From NCBI RefSeq assembly GCF_018691265.1, contig NW_024881329.1, forward strand, positions 5,456,001-5,520,000: a DNA stretch of 64,000 nt, in the 5' to 3' direction. This stretch comes from Tyto alba. Taxonomy: Eukaryota > Chordata > Aves > Strigiformes > Tytonidae. This document shows, in pieces, positions 60,601 through 64,000 of this stretch. Position numbers and translations under genes: made by a program. The notes below the pieces were generated by a model. It was not told where the DNA came from, searched no databases, and saw nothing but the letters and a program-made list of their open reading frames with translations. Numbering within the stretch: the stretch's first letter is position 1; every line of letters begins with the position of its first letter.

Positions 60601-62667
60601 ACAGCGCTTGGCTTAGAGGAATGTGAAGCCAAATTATTTTTGTTCGTCATTTGGCTTGCTTTATAAAACTTACAGCCAATAATTCCACAGCCTCCATCAA
60701 ACTCCTTGCTATAAATAACGATTTAACATTGAAAAGAAATGTATGAGATTCACAGATCACCTGCAAAAAGGAGCTTCCAAGCACACTGGACACAGGCTGA
60801 AAAGCAAGTTTCCCAAAAAGGGAAACGGGGAAGAACTAAACAAATGAAGTGTTTGAGTTCTCCTGGTTCCATATCTTTACTTAATCTTGTGTTAATCCCA
60901 CCTGCAAGCACTGCCCTGGGATGAGTCATTAGACAACCCCAGACCCAGCCTCCAGCCTAAATTTGAAAGGCAGAAGCAAGTCTTCAGTCCCACCCCTAAC
61001 CTCCATCCTTTGCTGTCACTAGATCTAGCCCCTGGTAACTCATTCTTGAATCAAAACTAGTAAACCATTTACAGGGACCAGCTGGGGTCCTGCTGTTGGG
61101 AGCTGCAAGGCTGGCTCTATTTAGCAAGATGGTGTATCCCTGACCAACACTGGTCATGATAAAGCATTCTCCTTTCCTCATCCAGCTTGAACTCTAAAGT
61201 ATAAGGATTTAACACCTGAACCGCTAGCCTTGGCTTTCCTGAGCTGGAGTCTCCATCTCAGCACTAACCACTGCCTTAATACTACAGAAGCATTTAGTTC
61301 AGTTTAAGGAAACTAAAAAACTTTACCCTGTTCCGCTGGCACAGGTTCGTGCAAGTGCCAGCTCTCACCCTACCTGTGCAGGACTGTTTTTACAATAAAT
61401 GTGTTTGAATCCCCTGTGCTGACAGTTGCAAATCTAGCTCCAATTCTACACCTAAACAAAGCCACAATCAGCAGACCTAGTCACAATAATCATGGATGTT
61501 TCTAGCAAATGAAGAAAAATGTCTGCTAAAGCAGGCTTTTAGCTTCCAGCTGCAAGCATTAAGGGCTCTACTAGTTACAGGCTCAGCTACCTCTTTTTCT
61601 GAAAACACCTGATTTCCCAGCTTCACTACTAATCTTAAAAGCAGCTGAAGCCTACCAAGACAAGAGCAGCAACCTGTGCATGGGACAGCTAATGACTGGC
61701 TAAAACTGGTGTAAGACAGCACTCACAGCCAGCTTTTATCAGAACCAGACAGAAAAAACCCACTACCCTAAGCCCTGACCCAATAAACAGAGATTGCCAA
61801 CTGTCCACGACCTGCTTTGAAAGAGCAAGGCAGCATTTAGCAATTTGAACACCAACTCTTGTTTCGGGAGGATTAGATTTACTGTGTGTCTCCTTTACTT
61901 ATGTTAAACAAGTTCTCCAATTCCAAACTGAATTTCATCGCCACACAGCAACCAGTGCTGCTCTTTCAGTTCTTCCTGGCTGAAGATGTGGGAAATGGTA
62001 CCCAGCTCTGCTGTCCCATCTCCCTGTGATTAACATGAACAGTTAATAATGAGGCTTCTCTGTTTTTCAATTCAGACCTAATCAAAGCTTGAACTCCAGA
62101 CTTAACCTTAGCAGAAGCAATACCAAGCATCAATTACTTTTGGTTCAAAAGGTAAAGATACTACATGAAAACAATACCAGTGTTCACTTCTGATTTAGTA
62201 TTACCAAATACACAAGTATACCTACTTTTTGGCCCAATCCTAAACCCCAGGCTAAAGCAAATTCAGGATTTACCTTAGAAAAACTTCTCTCTTACCAGCT
62301 GAAAATGCAAAAGAAACCAAACTCTCCCCTTTATAGCTAGACACCTCAAACCCTCTCTTTAATTTGAAGTTTCCTTACAAGTATCACTGTGTCCCAGACC
62401 ATTGCTCAAAGTCTTAGTTTACAGTAAGACTAGCACAGACTCCCAGTTTGGAACAACAGCCACCTTAAGCAGGTACCCCTTCTCCCAGATTAATCACCAC
62501 CTAATCACTGCCTCTAATTTTTAATAGACACTGACTACCTTGGATGGGATGTCAGCTTCTTTGAAGTAACAGTCCCTCATAGTGTTCCCACTTGAGAGGG
62601 TACCAATACTTCTGTTGTATACCCTACTGAAGGCTGGGGCTGTAACATCACCACCAGCTGTTTCCTC
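57476..62667 (-). CDS. Unidentified minus-strand gene, last two coding exons
   Basis: Exon 62667-62539 (129 nt) has acceptor CAAACTTTTCCAG and donor CCAAG|GTAGTC. Only one frame is open: EETAGGDVTAPAFSRVYN..., IGTLSSGNTMRDCYFKEADI, ending PSK. Terminal exon 57604-57476 (129 nt) has acceptor GATGCTTGTTCCAG and continues the same phase 0: AAAEPTASLQGVSLKKLKKC, PLPVPSSSNQPFMVDGKTLE, EL, then TGA. Each exon is short, phase 0 and protein-like, and the skew agrees with minus transcription. The C-terminus has a lysine-rich patch (SLKKLKK) then a proline/serine linker, with no catalytic motif. I do not recognise the family. Upstream exons lie beyond the window or are unresolved; 63678-63628 is a weak phase-0 candidate. 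Confidence 0.6.
58290..58440. repeat. AT-rich low-complexity tract
   Basis: Mostly TA, TAA and TATA units, with AATAATAATATATAATATAT as its core. Probably a degenerate microsatellite. Confidence 0.85.
59236..59248 (+). promoter_or_regulatory. CTCF-like core motif
   Basis: CCGCCAGGTGGTA matches the CTCF core closely, with one off-consensus base near its end. Motif only. Confidence 0.25.
62539..62667 (-). CDS. Penultimate coding exon of the unidentified minus-strand gene
   Basis: 43 codons, phase 0 to phase 0. The other two frames contain stops. Splice sites: TTTTCCAG acceptor and AAG|GTAGTC donor. Confidence 0.6.
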
Positions 62668-64000
62668 CTGGAAAAGTTTGTTAGTGTGAGAAAGTAATTT
62701 TGTTTGATACTAAACTTTACATTAAATTATCTTTGTGTTTTACAAGCACTGAGAAGTTGTATCCCTATATATCAGAAATACATGGTTACTAACTGAAATT
62801 TTACAGCTGGGTCCGTTGTCTGGTAAAAAAGTCACCTCAACTTTATTTCTCTTGAAACGCGTAACTGAGTTGCAGCTCCCACTGGTGATTTACTAATCTT
62901 TATACATAAAGCCTACTTTCTAGGACCACTACAATATTTGTACACCCCCAGCAACGTCCTAGATTCCATCTGCAGAGTAGCACATGGCTAAATTAGGGTG
63001 AAATCATGTGCAATTGTTTACAGGAGTGACAAGCTATGGAAAAAAAAAATTAGCCACTCATGGGCTTTGCACAGTCATTGCTATCGAACACAGCTGGGCA
63101 GAGGACTATTTACTTTATACATACAGCACTTTTCACACAGCGGTTAACACACAGCCCCATGACTGCTGCAGGCACCACAACCTTGAAGAAATACTTTGAG
63201 CCAAACTCTGCGCTTTTAGAAATCCCCTTTCACAAGTGTGAAACGTTTGTAGCCATCTGTTCTGCACAAAACCAGCATCATTTGCTGGGCACACCGCCTC
63301 AGCGCCCTGCAGGGCCCAGCCTGGCAGTAGTCTCCCTTCTTGCGGTCTGCTGTCATCCGTTGAGGGCCATCTTTTTTTTTTTTCTTTTGACCTTACACAG
63401 CTCTCCCTTTTACACAGGCACTTCTGGCCCTGGGGTTCACACAGCACACCCCCACACACCACTTTTGGGTCCACACGTGATGAGTACAGCAAGAGCTCCT
63501 CACAGAAGGCTACCCTAGCCAGAACCTCCCCTTCTCTCTAAACCAATTTGGTAACGCAACAGCAGCTCCCAAGCAAGCTTCTCTAGTGAGGATAAATCAG
63601 AAAAACCTCTCAAATTGGCACCATTACCTTTTTGTTTAAAAGGAACAAAGGAACACTAGATGGCCCGCAACCCACTAGCTAGCCAAAAACACAAGTTCAC
63701 CTGCCACCGATCCGTTTACAGACTCTGCAACACACCGTACAGGGACCCTCCCCCCAGCTCAGCTCCTGACCCACAACGTGGGGCTCTTCCCTCGGGCTGG
63801 GTGTTCACGTGTTACGCTAACAGGCTGCAAGATGCTCAGCAACTCTGAGGATCAGGGACATACAATGTAAACATCTGCAGCTCCCCCTTTGCAATCGGGG
63901 AAAAGCAGCAGCCAGTTGCAGGCAGGATTCACCCAGCCTGCTGGCACTACCTATTTCAGGAAGGGATGCACTGTTCTTTCTGTCCACTGACTATCAAAAG
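62668..64000. other. Right-hand end, probable further intron sequence
   Basis: A+C-rich + strand continues. No confident exon. A 51-nt phase-0 segment on the minus strand (63678-63628) has an acceptor ending TTTTTGGCTAG and donor AAAAAG|GTAATG and could be an upstream exon. A homopolymer T run lies at about 63371-63384. Confidence 0.4.

Larger units (their letters stand above)
57605..62538 (-). other. Intron of the unidentified minus-strand gene
   Basis: 4,934 bp with an A+C-rich + strand throughout. It holds an AT-rich low-complexity tract (58290-58440), a CTCF-like site (59236-59248) and an AT-rich block with homeodomain-type motifs (60480-60730). A minus-strand 54-nt exon-like segment near 59270-59325 does not fit the phase-0 joint and was not called. 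Confidence 0.5.

Noticed and set aside
1..64000. tRNA, rRNA, snoRNA and CRISPR structures
   Set aside because: No B-box-like tRNA core, rRNA block, or regularly spaced direct repeats were found on reading both strands.

Overview
The window looks like nuclear DNA from a bird. It holds CR1 LINE fragments of the avian type, a solo LTR of a family common in avian genomes, a retroviral leader with an alpharetrovirus-type tRNA-Trp primer site, a vertebrate CpG-island promoter and GT-AG introns. There are no bacterial operons, CRISPR arrays or tRNA/rRNA genes. The species cannot be read from the sequence. Most open frames are short, antisense or random and were left out.

Layout. (1) 1-3.4 kb: + strand rich in G and T, with two phase-matched exon-like segments (1882-1974, 2095-2235) that could end a + strand gene. 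(2) 4485-9377, minus strand: the one gene recognised with confidence, a divergent ferritin-fold protein in three coding exons (61+49+167 codons, 277 aa). Its second intron carries a solo LTR next to a CR1 fragment. (3) About 8.86-9.9 kb: CpG island over its first exon, with YY1-type sites and a triplicated 21-bp repeat. (4) About 9.9-57.1 kb: long G+T-rich + strand with no coding exon I can name. It holds scattered exon-like islands (best: a phase-0 chain at 51134-52766), decayed CR1 pieces, microsatellites, a POU-type palindrome, a degenerate GTG/GCA-rich repeat (54.9-55.4 kb) and an ERV fragment (LTR, primer site, broken gag start) at about 55.75-56.5 kb. (5) 57.2-64 kb: + strand rich in A and C, with two confident minus-strand coding exons (62539-62667 and the terminal exon 57476-57604) of an unidentified gene, followed by two AATAAA signals.

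Base skew read by eye (G+T excess on the transcribed sense strand, a known vertebrate trend) suggests: + gene end, minus ferritin-like gene, island (possibly bidirectional), long + transcript, then a converging minus gene. The main biological point is the ferritin-like gene. It keeps ferritin length, register and two intron positions. It has lost five of seven ferroxidase-centre residues, the three-fold-channel acids and the L-chain nucleation glutamates, and it has fused the usual exons 3 and 4. No iron-responsive element is seen in the region just upstream of its start codon. It is probably not an ordinary iron-storing H or L chain.
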